DNA from: Pontivivens sp032464575
GTDB lineage: Bacteria > Pseudomonadota > Alphaproteobacteria > Rhodobacterales > Rhodobacteraceae
Reading direction: 5' to 3'
DNA length: 64,000 nucleotides
Assembly (NCBI GenBank): GCA_032464575.1
Contig: JAWDKM010000005.1
Span: 1 to 64,000, forward strand
Made by a program: the position numbers and the translations under genes. Positions 8,651-17,900 of the stretch are shown one piece after another (positions within the stretch are counted from its first letter, which is position 1; the number at the start of each line of letters is the position of its first letter). Under the pieces are notes generated by a model. That model saw only the letters and a list, made by a program, of their open reading frames with translations. It did no database searches and had not been told where the DNA came from.

Positions 8651-9724
8651 TCAGTCCTCCTCGACCGTCAGGCCGGTGTAGCGCCGGACCGCCTGGCCCT
8701 CGCGCAGCAGGTGGGCGCCCGCGCCGACGATCTCGGTGCCCTGCGGCAAGCCGTCGACGATGAACTCGGTCCCGGTCTCGGAGCGGATGTTGACGGCGAC
8801 GCGGCGCAGCGTGCCTTCTTCCGCGCCCGTGGGCTCGAAGGCCAGTACGGCCGCGTCCCTGTCTGGACCCGACAGGACGGCGGAGGCCGGCAGGCTCAGG
8901 CCGTCACGCGCGCCGGGCAGCGTCGCGGTCACGGTGACGGAGGCCCCCGGCACGAGGAGCGAGGCGAGCCGGACCGCCGGCAGCGCGAGCGTGACGACAT
9001 AGCTCTGCCCGATCGCCGCGGTCTCGGCCTGGAATTCCACCAGCTCCAGCGGCACGTCGCCCCCGATGGCCGGCAGGCTGGCGGAGAAGTCGATGCGCTC
9101 GGGGTTGCCGACCCGCTGGATCAGCCGCTCGGGCACGTCGATCTCCACCCGGACCTGCGACATGTCGTGCAGGCGCAGGATCGGCTGACCGGCACTGACA
9201 TTCGAGAAGTTGGCCGCGATCCGCGATGCGACGAGCCCGGTATAGGGTGCGCGGATCGTGGCATCCTCCAGATCGTCGCGCGCCTCGCGCAAGGCCACCT
9301 CGGCAAGGTCCCGGGCGGTCTCGGCATCGTCGGCCTGCACGCGGGAGGTCGCATTGCTTCGGGCGAGCGCGTTCGCCCGCTCCGCGTCGCGCTCGGCCTG
9401 AAGGAGGGAGAGCTCCGCGCGCTCGACCGCGCGCTCGAACGGGGCGAGGTCGAGTTGGGCAAGGACTTCGCCCTCGATCACCTGATCGCCCTCCGTCACG
9501 TCGAGCACCTCCAGCCGGCCGTTCACCTCGAAGGAGAGGTCCACCGTCTCCCGCGCGACGATGCGGCCGAAGAAACTGCGTGCGAGTGTCGCACCGGCCT
9601 GTTCGGGTTGGATCAAACGAACGGGGCGGAGCATTTCACCCACATCCTCCTGCGCGCCGGCAGGTGCCCCGACAGCAAGAAACGCGGTAAAGAATGCAGC
9701 TTTCGCGGCTGGCACTCGTCTCAT
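8651..9724 (-). CDS. RND efflux periplasmic adaptor (membrane fusion protein)
   Basis: This periplasmic adaptor links the RND permease to an outer-membrane channel. About 357 residues carry an N-terminal signal peptide (MRRVPAAKAAFFTAFLAVG, then APAGA). A biotinyl-lipoyl-like half-motif (FEVNGRLEVLDVTEGDQV) follows, then an alpha-helical hairpin with many Glu/Ala/Arg residues (about 100-160) and beta-barrel domains. An in-frame ATG lies five codons upstream at 9739. The internal ATG at 9724 was preferred because GGGGGAG precedes it and it begins a cleaner signal peptide, but the spacing is short, so either could be right. It is first in the operon with the permease. Confidence 0.88.
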   Translation of the reverse strand: MRRVPAAKAAFFTAFLAVGAPAGAQEDVGEMLRPVRLIQPEQAGATLARSFFGRIVARETVDLSFEVNGRLEVLDVTEGDQVIEGEVLAQLDLAPFERAVERAELSLLQAERDAERANALARSNATSRVQADDAETARDLAEVALREARDDLEDATIRAPYTGLVASRIAANFSNVSAGQPILRLHDMSQVRVEIDVPERLIQRVGNPERIDFSASLPAIGGDVPLELVEFQAETAAIGQSYVVTLALPAVRLASLLVPGASVTVTATLPGARDGLSLPASAVLSGPDRDAAVLAFEPTGAEEGTLRRVAVNIRSETGTEFIVDGLPQGTEIVGAGAHLLREGQAVRRYTGLTVEED

Positions 9725-9754
9725 AGGCTCCCCCGACATATCTGTACGCGGTCA

Positions 9755-9770
9755 ACCGACCGATCGGTAG
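9755..9770. promoter_or_regulatory. Probable TetR operator
   Basis: ACCGATCGGT at 9759-9768 is a perfect ten-base palindrome within ACCGACCGATCGGTAG. It lies between the divergent efflux operon and the TetR gene, 30 bases upstream of the TetR start. Repeats of the ACCGACCGxTCGGT type are common TetR/AcrR operators, so autoregulation and control of the pump are inferred. Confidence 0.65.
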
Positions 9771-9799
9771 GCAATTTAGAGAACGCTGGTCACTCTTCA

Positions 9800-10426
9800 A
9801 TGGCGGATGATCGAAACACGCTGTCCTCCAGGCGGGACGAAATCCTCGAACGGGCCACCGAGCTCTTCGTGGCGTCGGGCTATGCGGCGACCTCGATGAG
9901 CAAGGTGGCGGGCGCCGCCGGCGTGCAGAAAGCCTCGATTTATCATCACTTTCCCAGCAAGGAGGCGCTCTTCGTCGCCTGCGTCAGCCGGGGCTATCAG
10001 GACTACACGGATGCACTGCGGGAGATCCGGGATGCCGAGGGCCTGACTGCGACAGAAAAACTCAGCCAGGCGCTCGACGTCATCTATGCCGCCCTGACGG
10101 AATCCCAGGCCGGGCGGATGTCGCCCACGCTGGCGGAGACGTCGCGGCTGATCCCCTCCATGGGCAAGACGTTCCACGACACCTTCATCGGCGAGATGCA
10201 CGAGCTGGTGAGCGACATCATGGCGGCGGGCATGGATGCCGGGGAGTTCGCGCGGCTCGACTGCCTCGGCCTCGAATACCTCATCTTCAGCCCGGCGGTG
10301 GATCTGTCGCTGCAACGCCAGATGTTCGCGAGCTTCGAGGACCTGGAGGAGCGCTATCCGGTCGAGAAGGTGAAGGCCTCGCATCGCGCGCTCCTGCTCC
10401 GGCTGTTGTCGCCGCGCCACGGTTGA
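9800..10426 (+). CDS. TetR/AcrR family transcriptional regulator
   Basis: This 208-residue repressor probably controls the divergent RND pump. The N-terminal helix-turn-helix is clear: RDEILERATELFVASGYAAT, then SMSKVAGAAGVQKASIYHHF and the PSKEALF segment. The C-terminal all-helical ligand domain is divergent, as is usual. The frame is open far upstream, but that extension mirrors the adaptor gene. ATG 9800, directly before the HTH, is the natural start. A hairpin with four T follows its stop at 10448-10472. Confidence 0.88.
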   Translation: MADDRNTLSSRRDEILERATELFVASGYAATSMSKVAGAAGVQKASIYHHFPSKEALFVACVSRGYQDYTDALREIRDAEGLTATEKLSQALDVIYAALTESQAGRMSPTLAETSRLIPSMGKTFHDTFIGEMHELVSDIMAAGMDAGEFARLDCLGLEYLIFSPAVDLSLQRQMFASFEDLEERYPVEKVKASHRALLLRLLSPRHG

Positions 10427-10447
10427 CGATGGTGGGAAGCGCGCCGG

Positions 10448-10472
10448 CACCAGCGACCGCCGCTGGTGTTTT
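10448..10472 (+). terminator. Rho-independent terminator of the TetR gene
   Basis: CACCAGCG at 10448-10455 pairs perfectly with CGCTGGTG at 10461-10468 around a five-base loop and is followed by TTTT. It sits 22 bases after the TetR stop codon. Confidence 0.7.
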
Positions 10473-10519
10473 GGGAAGATGACACAACAACTTAAGGTTG
10501 TAATTCGTCTCTGACAGCC

Positions 10520-10616
10520 CGATTACTGGGATGGCTGTACGAGTGACAAAAGTCAGTAATCCGCTAACTTACTTCCAATATATATTTTACTCTGCGCTTT
10601 TCTCGGCCAGTAATCG
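10520..10616. promoter_or_regulatory. Three AGTAATC boxes, candidate regulator sites
   Basis: CGATTACTGG (10520-10529) is the exact reverse complement of CCAGTAATCG (10607-10616). A third related copy, CAGTAATCCG, lies between them at 10554-10563. They flank the AT-rich core upstream of the giant hydrolase gene, as expected for a regulator that binds several sites around a promoter. The factor is unknown. Confidence 0.4.
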
Positions 10617-10757
10617 ATGCAGCGTTTCCACTGTGTTCCGCCGTCGGCAAAATAATTCTCATGGACTTGAGCCCTCGTCTCCTCATGATGAGAGCACCGG
10701 TACGTGGCGGCCCTGGGGCGGGTTTGCGCGGACCGCACGCCATATGAGGGATGAAAC

Positions 10758-13700
10758 ATGGCAACCATTTCCGGTGAGCAGAAGACGTGGCACAAGGTAA
10801 CGCTCGATTTCGAGGTGCCCGAAACCTTCCGTGAGGAGGCGAGCACGTTCCGCGACCACCGCCTCGACGTGACCTTCACCAACGCCGCCACGGGCACGAC
10901 GATCACCGTGCCGGGCTATTTCGCCGCCGACGGGGACGCGGCGAACACCGGTGCGACCGAAGGCAACGTCTGGCGCGTCAACTTCAACCCGCCCGAGGCC
11001 GGCGAGTGGACCTACGAGGTCTCCTTCCGCGAGGGTGACGATATCGCGGCGCAACCTTTCGAAGATGCCCCGAATGCCGGGCAGCCGGTCGATTACCTCG
11101 ACGGGGAGACCGGGACGGTCGCGGTCGCCGAAACCGACAAGACCGGCGAGGACTTCCGGGCCAAGGGCATGCTGCTCCAGGACGAGGGCACGCATTACCT
11201 CCAGCACCAGGGCGACGGCGATTACTTCGTGCGCGGCGGCCCGGGCGTGCCGGAGAACTTCCTCGCCTCCCAGGACATCGACAACACCCCGACGGGGCGG
11301 CACGAGTACGCCTCCCACATCGACGACTTCAACGCGGGCGATCCGACCTGGGACGGCGGCAAGGGCCAGGGGCTGCTCGGCGCCATCAACTACCTTGAGG
11401 AGCAGGGCCAGAACACGATCTACGTCATGACCCTGACGGCAGCAGGCGACGGGCAGGACATCTGGCCGTGGGCGGCGACCGACCTCAACGAGCTCGGCAA
11501 GAACACCCGGAACCTCGACCCCGACATCACCTCTATCTACGACGTCTCGAAGCTCGAGCAGTGGGGCATCCTCTTCGACCACATGGACGAGAAGGGGATC
11601 TACAAGAACGTCCTGTTGCAGGAGACGGAGAACGACCAGCTCCTCGATGGCGGCACCAGCGCGGATGGCTCGTCGCTCAGCGTCGAGCGGATGATCTACA
11701 TGCGCGAGATGGTCGCCCGCTACGGCCACAACAACGGCATCCAGTGGAACATCGGGGAGGAGAACACCAACACCAACCAGCAGGTGAAGGACATGGCGTC
11801 CTACCTGAAGGCCGTGGACGGCTACGACCACCTCGTCACGATGCACACCTTCCCGGGCGACACCGGCAAGTACGACAACCTCACCGGCTTCGAGGATTTC
11901 GACGGGCCGTCGCTCCAGACCGGCCCGGCCGCCGGCACGCGGGAGAAGTTCCAGGAGTTCCTGGAGAAGTCCGAGGCCGCGGGCGACCCCTGGGTCATGA
12001 CCTGGGACGAGGCATCGGGCGGCAACGCCATCATCGACCCCGGCTCCAACAACCCCGATAGCACCAACGAGCGTGCACTGCGCGAGGAGTTCTGGAGCAC
12101 GCTGACCGTCGGCGGCTCCGGCGGGAACTGGTACATCAAGCAGTCGAACGGGCATTCCTTCGACCAGAATATCGACTTCTTCGACCAGCACACCTCGCTG
12201 TGGACGTGGACGGCAGCGGCCACCGACTTCTTCAACACCCACATCCCGTTCTGGGAGATGGAGGAAAAGGACGAGCTCACCTCCGACACCGACGATTTCG
12301 TCATGGCGAAGGACGGGGAGTACTACGTCGTCTACCTGCCCTATGGCGAGGCGGGCAACGTGCAGCTCAACCTCAACGACCAGGGCGGCGAGACGTTCGA
12401 CGTGTTCTGGTACAATCCGCGCGAGGGCGGCGACCTGATCGCGGACGGCACGGTCGAGGGAGGTGCCGTGCGCCAGCTCGGCGGCGCGCCGGAGGATGGC
12501 GGCAAGGACTGGGTGCTGTTCCTGCGCAATTCCGAGCTGCCGGGCGATCCGGGCGTCGGCGCGCCGGATCCCGATCCGCAACCGGATCCCGACCCGGACC
12601 CCGATCCGCAGCCCGCGGGCGACCCGGTCTTCGAGATGCAGGACGGCCGTGTCGTGATGCAGGCCGAGGCCGGCACCTTCGTCTACGGGAACAACGGCGC
12701 CAACGCGAACTGGGACCTGACGACGGATCTCGGCGGCAAGGGCGACGGCGTGATGCTGTGGACCGGCAACGACTTCTTCAACGGCTCCAATGCCGGGCAG
12801 CCGCAGACAGCGCCGCTGGAATACCAGTTCACCGTAGACGAGCCGGGCACCTACTACATCTCGCTCCGCTCCATCCGGCCCGAGACCGGCGAGCCCGGCG
12901 ACCGCAACAACGACTTCTTCGTCCAGTTCGAGGAAACGGGCTGGAAGAAAGTCTTCTTCTCCGGTCCGCGCGAGACCTTCCAGTGGGGCACGACCTACGA
13001 CGTGAACCACGAGAAGAGCCCATCGACCTTCCAGGTGACGCAGGCGATGATCGACGCCAATGACGGCGTGTTCACGCTCGGCATCTCGGGCCGCTCGCGC
13101 CAGGCGGGGCTCGACGAGATCCACATCCAGAAGGACGGCTTCAGCCGGGACGACAGCGCCCCGACCTCACCGCTGGTGGACGGGGCGCCGCCGCCGGACG
13201 TGCCCGACACGCCGGACAACCCGACGCCGCCGCCCGCGGGCGACGCGGAGATCACGCTCTACCTCGTGGACGCCGCGACGGACGAGCGGGTGGGCACGAT
13301 CACGCCCGGCGGCACGGTGGACCTCTCGGAGCTGTCCACCGGCGCGTTCAGCATCGAGGCGGTGGCCGACAGCGGCGCGGCGGGCAGCGCGCGCCTCACC
13401 TATAACGGGTCGTCGCAGACGGAGAACGTGGCGCCCTACGCACTTTTCGGCGACACGAACGGCGACTTCGAAGGGGAGACGCTGACGGCGGGCGATCACA
13501 CCGTCACCGTCGCCTTCTTCTCCGGCGCCAACGGCAGTGGCACCCGGCTCGGCGAGACGACGGTGAGCTTCACTGCCGCCGACGCTCCGCCGCCGAATGC
13601 CGCCCCGGAGGCCGACCGCGACGCGGCCACCGTGGATGCGGGCGGGACGGTGCGCATCGACGTGCTCGACAACGATACGGATGCGGACGGCGACCTGCTC

Positions 13701-14645
13701 ACCATCACCGACGTCACCGCGCCCGCCAACGGAATCGCGGTGATCGAGGGCGGCACGGTGGTCTACACGCCCGCCGCGGGCTTCTCGGGCGACGACGCGT
13801 TCCGCTACACAGTCAGCGACGGACAGGGGAACACGGACACCGCGATCGTGGACGTGACGGTCGAGGCGGCACCCGCACCCGATCCGGATCCACAACCCGA
13901 TCCCGATCCGCAGCCCGATCCCGGCGGCGACGAGGCGATCGCCCTCTACCTGCTCGACCCGGTCACCGACGAGCGGATCGGGGAGCTCACCGACGGGATG
14001 GAGATCGACATCTCCGCCCTGACCGACGGCCAGTTCAGTGTCGAGGCCGTGCCCGACAGCGGGGACGCCGCCCGCGTGCGCCTCACCCTCGATGACGGGG
14101 CGACGCGGACGGAGGGGATGGCGCCCTACGCGCTCTTCGGCGATATCGGCGACGACATCACGGGCGGGACGCTGGAGCCCGGCGATCACTTCGTGGCCGT
14201 CACGGTGCTGGGGGCAGGCGGTCAGACGCTCGCCACCCGAACCGTCGCCTTCACCGCGGTCGAGGAAGCGGTGGACGGGGTGAGCGGGCCGAGCCCCTTC
14301 ACCATCCACCTCGTCGATGCGGCAAACGATACGCTGGTGCAGGAGATCGAGGCGGGCGACGTGATCGACCTCGGCAGCCTCGCCGCGGGGGATCAGTCGC
14401 TGGCGGTCTTCACCGACAATGCCGAGGTCGAGAGCATCGCTCTCAGCCTCGACGGCGGACGGACGCAGGTGGAGAACATCTCCCCCTACGCGCTGTTCGG
14501 CGACGTCGACGGCGACTATCGCGGCGGCACGCTGGGCGACGGCCCGCAGGAGCTCACGATCCGCGCCTATTCCGAGGACGGTGCGCGCGGCGAGCTGATC
14601 GCGGAGCAGACGCTGACCTTCGAGACGGACGCGCTGATCGCCTGA
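10758..14645 (+). CDS. Giant DUF5060-type glycoside hydrolase-like protein with repeated PYALFGD domains
   Basis: This is a 1295-residue, multi-domain, probably exported polysaccharide-acting protein. Residues 1-95 resemble DUF5060 (GEWTYEVSF). Residues 125-590 look like a TIM-barrel hydrolase with candidate catalytic acids in WNIGEEN (334/335) and MTWDEAS (417). A Pro-Asp linker (603-620) leads to a carbohydrate-binding-like beta domain (622-795). Then come three copies of a PYALFGD domain (831-940, 1059-1167, 1180-1290), with a cadherin-like Ig domain (948-1036) between the first and second. There is no Sec signal peptide and no glycine-rich calcium repeat, so the export route is unclear; a type I system is possible. 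The domain calls come from remembered family patterns. The exact substrate is unknown. Confidence 0.75.
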   Translation: MATISGEQKTWHKVTLDFEVPETFREEASTFRDHRLDVTFTNAATGTTITVPGYFAADGDAANTGATEGNVWRVNFNPPEAGEWTYEVSFREGDDIAAQPFEDAPNAGQPVDYLDGETGTVAVAETDKTGEDFRAKGMLLQDEGTHYLQHQGDGDYFVRGGPGVPENFLASQDIDNTPTGRHEYASHIDDFNAGDPTWDGGKGQGLLGAINYLEEQGQNTIYVMTLTAAGDGQDIWPWAATDLNELGKNTRNLDPDITSIYDVSKLEQWGILFDHMDEKGIYKNVLLQETENDQLLDGGTSADGSSLSVERMIYMREMVARYGHNNGIQWNIGEENTNTNQQVKDMASYLKAVDGYDHLVTMHTFPGDTGKYDNLTGFEDFDGPSLQTGPAAGTREKFQEFLEKSEAAGDPWVMTWDEASGGNAIIDPGSNNPDSTNERALREEFWSTLTVGGSGGNWYIKQSNGHSFDQNIDFFDQHTSLWTWTAAATDFFNTHIPFWEMEEKDELTSDTDDFVMAKDGEYYVVYLPYGEAGNVQLNLNDQGGETFDVFWYNPREGGDLIADGTVEGGAVRQLGGAPEDGGKDWVLFLRNSELPGDPGVGAPDPDPQPDPDPDPDPQPAGDPVFEMQDGRVVMQAEAGTFVYGNNGANANWDLTTDLGGKGDGVMLWTGNDFFNGSNAGQPQTAPLEYQFTVDEPGTYYISLRSIRPETGEPGDRNNDFFVQFEETGWKKVFFSGPRETFQWGTTYDVNHEKSPSTFQVTQAMIDANDGVFTLGISGRSRQAGLDEIHIQKDGFSRDDSAPTSPLVDGAPPPDVPDTPDNPTPPPAGDAEITLYLVDAATDERVGTITPGGTVDLSELSTGAFSIEAVADSGAAGSARLTYNGSSQTENVAPYALFGDTNGDFEGETLTAGDHTVTVAFFSGANGSGTRLGETTVSFTAADAPPPNAAPEADRDAATVDAGGTVRIDVLDNDTDADGDLLTITDVTAPANGIAVIEGGTVVYTPAAGFSGDDAFRYTVSDGQGNTDTAIVDVTVEAAPAPDPDPQPDPDPQPDPGGDEAIALYLLDPVTDERIGELTDGMEIDISALTDGQFSVEAVPDSGDAARVRLTLDDGATRTEGMAPYALFGDIGDDITGGTLEPGDHFVAVTVLGAGGQTLATRTVAFTAVEEAVDGVSGPSPFTIHLVDAANDTLVQEIEAGDVIDLGSLAAGDQSLAVFTDNAEVESIALSLDGGRTQVENISPYALFGDVDGDYRGGTLGDGPQELTIRAYSEDGARGELIAEQTLTFETDALIA

Positions 14646-14695
14646 CCGGATCCCGATCCGCAACTTGGGCCGTCCTTTTTTGTTTGGGGTGCTGA

Positions 14696-14838
14696 GGGCC
14701 GCGCCCGACCTGGGGGGTGCTTGCGGGACGGCTTTGATGTGTCCGCGCTCTAAAGCATCTAGCTCGCTCATTCGATGAACGACATCGCCAACGCGCCCTC
14801 CGGGGGGAAGTCGGGCGCGGCCCGGCGGTGCCGCCGGG
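14696..14838. repeat. Long hairpin intergenic element, copy 1
   Basis: GGGCCGCGCCCGAC at 14696-14709 has an exact inverted copy at 14810-14823. A nested perfect hairpin follows (14821-14828 with 14831-14838). The interior shares a 19-base stretch (14780-14798) with the copy at 25532-25736. It lies between two convergent genes. It has no coding potential of its own and resembles a REP/MITE-like dispersed element. Confidence 0.65.
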
Positions 14839-14889
14839 CGGAAGGGCAATTCAGTGTCCGCGCCTCGACAAAACCACCCTAAACAAAAA

Positions 14890-14915
14890 GGAGCGCCGCA
14901 AGCCCGCGGCGCTCC
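14890..14915 (-). terminator. Terminator of the RTX-like repeat gene
   Basis: GGAGCGCCGC (14890-14899) and GCGGCGCTCC (14906-14915) form a perfect ten-base stem with a six-base loop. Read leftward, the stem is followed by CTTTTTGTTT-like sequence, a good rho-independent signal. It begins 21 bases after the stop of the leftward repeat-protein gene. Confidence 0.8.
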
Positions 14916-14935
14916 CTCTTTAAATGTAAGCCCGA

Positions 14936-17900
14936 TCAGGCGAAGAGTTCGACGCTGTCGATCCGCATGAACTCCTCGTCGTCGCGGCTCGCCTCGATGG
15001 TCACCTCGTCGCCGGCGGCGAGCGCGATGTCCTCCAGACGGTGGACGACCTTGTTGCGCTCGTTCGGCGACCCGCCGCAGAGATCGGCGTCGAAGGTGAT
15101 CTCCTCCAGCACCGTGTCGTTGACGAGGATGCGCACCGTGCCCTGACCGTCGTTCTCGTCGAAGTAGGTCAGGTCCATGTCGTAGGTCCCGCTCTCTCCG
15201 TCGAAGGCGAAGCTGGCCGTGCCGGTGTTTCCGCCGCCCAAGAGCGAGGCGACCGCGTCGCCGGAGGCGACACCGTCCTGCTGCTCGACCACGAAGCCGT
15301 CCAGCGTCATGTCCTCGGCCTCGACCTTCATGCCGCTTCCGGTTTCGTCCGCGGTGCCCGACGCTTCGAGCGTGAAGGACAGCGTGGCGGAGTCGAGCAC
15401 CTCGCCCTCGCCGAGGTTCTGATCATAGGCCGTTGCACTGATCGTGTGCGCGCCGACCGAGATCTGGCCGCCGTTCAGGTCGCCGCCGCCATTCGCATCC
15501 CCGAAGAGCGCGTAGGGCAGCAGGTTCTCCACCCGGCCTTCGCCGTCCAGATCGAAGCGGATGCTTTCCACATCCGCGTCGTCCGTGATGGCCACGATGG
15601 AGAGCTGCGACGGATCCGCATCTCCGATGGAGATGGTGGCCCCTTCCGTGATCTCGGCGATGACCTCGTCGGTCGTGGCGTCGTGCAGGAAGAAACGCAG
15701 CTCCGAGCCCGGTGCGGGATCGGTGGGCTCACCGTCGCCACCGCCGTCGCCCTCGTCGGGCGAGGTGCCCTCGGCCTCCAGCGTGAAGGAGATGCTGGCG
15801 GTGCCGAGCGCATCGCCCGCGGCCCCGTTCTCCTCGTAGGCGGTCGCGGTGATGGTGTTCGCACCGACCGCGATATCGCCGCCGGTCAGATCCCCACCGC
15901 CATTCGGATCGCCGAAGAGCGCGTAGGGCACCATGTTCTCGACCCGGCCCTCGCCGTTGAGGTCGAGACGCACGCTTTCCACGTCGGCGCCTTCCGGCAC
16001 CGCAACGATGGAGAGCTGCGTCGGATCCGCATCGCCGAGCGCGATGGTGGCCCCTTCCGTGATCTCGGAGATCACCTCGTCCGTGCGCGCGTCGTAGAGG
16101 AAGAAGCGCAGCGTGGCCGTGGGTGCGGGATCGGGGTCCGGATCAGGATCGGGGTTCGGATCCGGGTCCGGCGTGCCGTTGTAGGGCGAGATCAGGTCGA
16201 TCCCGTCGAAGACGCCACCGGCCTGGACCGTGATGTCGTCCTCCTCGACCCGGTCGCCATAGACCTTCACCGTGCCGAGCGGATCCTCGTCGTGGGCGCC
16301 GCCGCCATCCCCCTGCTGCGAGCGGATCTCGATCAGGGAGTAATCCCCGCCCTCATCCTCGCCATAGGTGATGCCAGCGATCTCGACCGTATGACCGCGC
16401 AGGACGATCTTGTCCCCGTCCTGGTTGGAATAGTCGAGGATGGTGTCGTTGCCGATCCCCTCCACCCAGTGGTCGTGCACGTTGTCGTTCTCGCCAGCGA
16501 CCTTGCGCCAGTTCACGGTGCCGTCGTCACGGGTGTGCTTTTCGAGGATCTCCTCCTTGGCGTTCAGCAGCATGTTGAAGGTGAAGGTGTCCTTCCCCTG
16601 CCCGCCGGAGATCACGTCATCCGTGGTCGCCGGATCGACAGCCGGGTTGACGCGGCCGTCGGCCCCGTCGGTCTGCGCCGGATCGGGCTCGCCCGCATCG
16701 GAGTAGATGCGGATGCTGTCGCGGCCCGCACCCGCATCGACCGTCTGGGCACCCCAGGAGATCTCGATACGGTCGTTGGTTTCGATATCCTCGGGGGCGG
16801 AGACGACCTCCTCCCCATCGGTTTCGGAGCTGATCTCCTGCGCGCCGCCGTTGTAGTCGGCAAGGCGGTCGGCCTCACTCAGCTTGTCCACCCCGTCGAA
16901 GACGTTGGCGGCCTGCACCTCGATATCGCCCTCGTTCACCCGGTCGCCGTAGACCTTGATCGTGCCGAGCGAGTCCTCGTCATGGGCACCGGTCTCGGTA
17001 TTGGCACCGCCCGCACCGCCATTGCCCTGCTGGGACCGCACCTCGATCAGGGAGTAGTCGCCCCCGTCATCGGTGCCGTAGGTGACATCCGCGATCTCGA
17101 CCGTGTGGCCGCGCACGATGATCTGGTCGCCATCGTCCTTGGAGTAGTCGAGGATCGTGTCGCTGCCGAAGCCCTCGACCCAGTGGTCATGGACGTTGTC
17201 GTTCTCGCCGGCCACACCGCGCCAGTTGATCGAACCGCTGGAATTGGTGTGCTGCGCGATCACCTCGGCGGTGGCGTTGAGGAGGGCTATGAACTCGAAC
17301 TTGTCCTTGCCGTCGCCGCCGCTGACCACGTCGTCGGACGCCTCGGCAGAAAGGGCGGGATAGATCCGGCCTTCGGCCCCGTCGGTCTGCGCCGGATCGG
17401 GCTCGCCCGCATCGCCGTAGACCGTGATGCGATCGTTGCCGCTGCCGCCGTCGATCGTCTGCGATCCGCTACCGGCCTTGATGTGATCGCCCTTGCTGCT
17501 CCCGGTGAAGGTGAGGTCGATCGCCTCGGGGTTCTCGGCCCCCCACTGGATCGGGGAGTTGTCCGGCGCCTCGTTGTCGGCCGGAGCCGCTTCCTCGGCC
17601 GCCGCGATCTCCTCGAGGTCGTCGACCCCGTAGAAGACCTTGGCCTTTACGGTGATGTCGTCTTCCTCGACCCGGTCGCCATAGACCTTGATCGTGCCGA
17701 GCGGATCCTCGTCGTGGGCACCTCCGCCGTCCCCTTGCTGGGAGCGGAGCGAGATGAGAGAGTAGTCTCCGCCCTCGTCCTCATCGTAGGTGATATCGGC
17801 GATCTCGACCGTGTGCCCGCGGATGTCGATCTTATCGCCATCCTGGTTGGAGTAGTCGAGGATCACGTCGTTGCCGATCCCCTCCACCCAGTGGTCGTGC

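Larger units (their letters stand above)
10427..10757. other. Intergenic region with repeated AGTAATC boxes
   Basis: This 331-base stretch has no gene and is markedly AT-rich in its centre (about 10555-10610). It begins with the TetR-gene terminator. Three related boxes then follow (10520-10529, 10554-10563, 10607-10616), before the start of the giant secreted hydrolase gene. It is likely the regulated promoter of that gene. Confidence 0.5.

Noticed and set aside
8624..9799. A long N-terminal extension of the TetR gene
   Set aside because: It is antisense to the adaptor gene, and TetR family homology begins at 9800.
12561..12618. Short tandem repeat of Pro-Asp codons as a CRISPR or VNTR array
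   Set aside because: It is a coding Pro-Asp linker between domains, with no spacers and irregular units; similar linkers occur near 13876-13925 and 16127-16175.
10683..13124. An 813-codon frame antisense to the hydrolase-like gene
   Set aside because: Shadow frame without recognisable motifs; the sense strand is supported by DUF5060 and hydrolase features.
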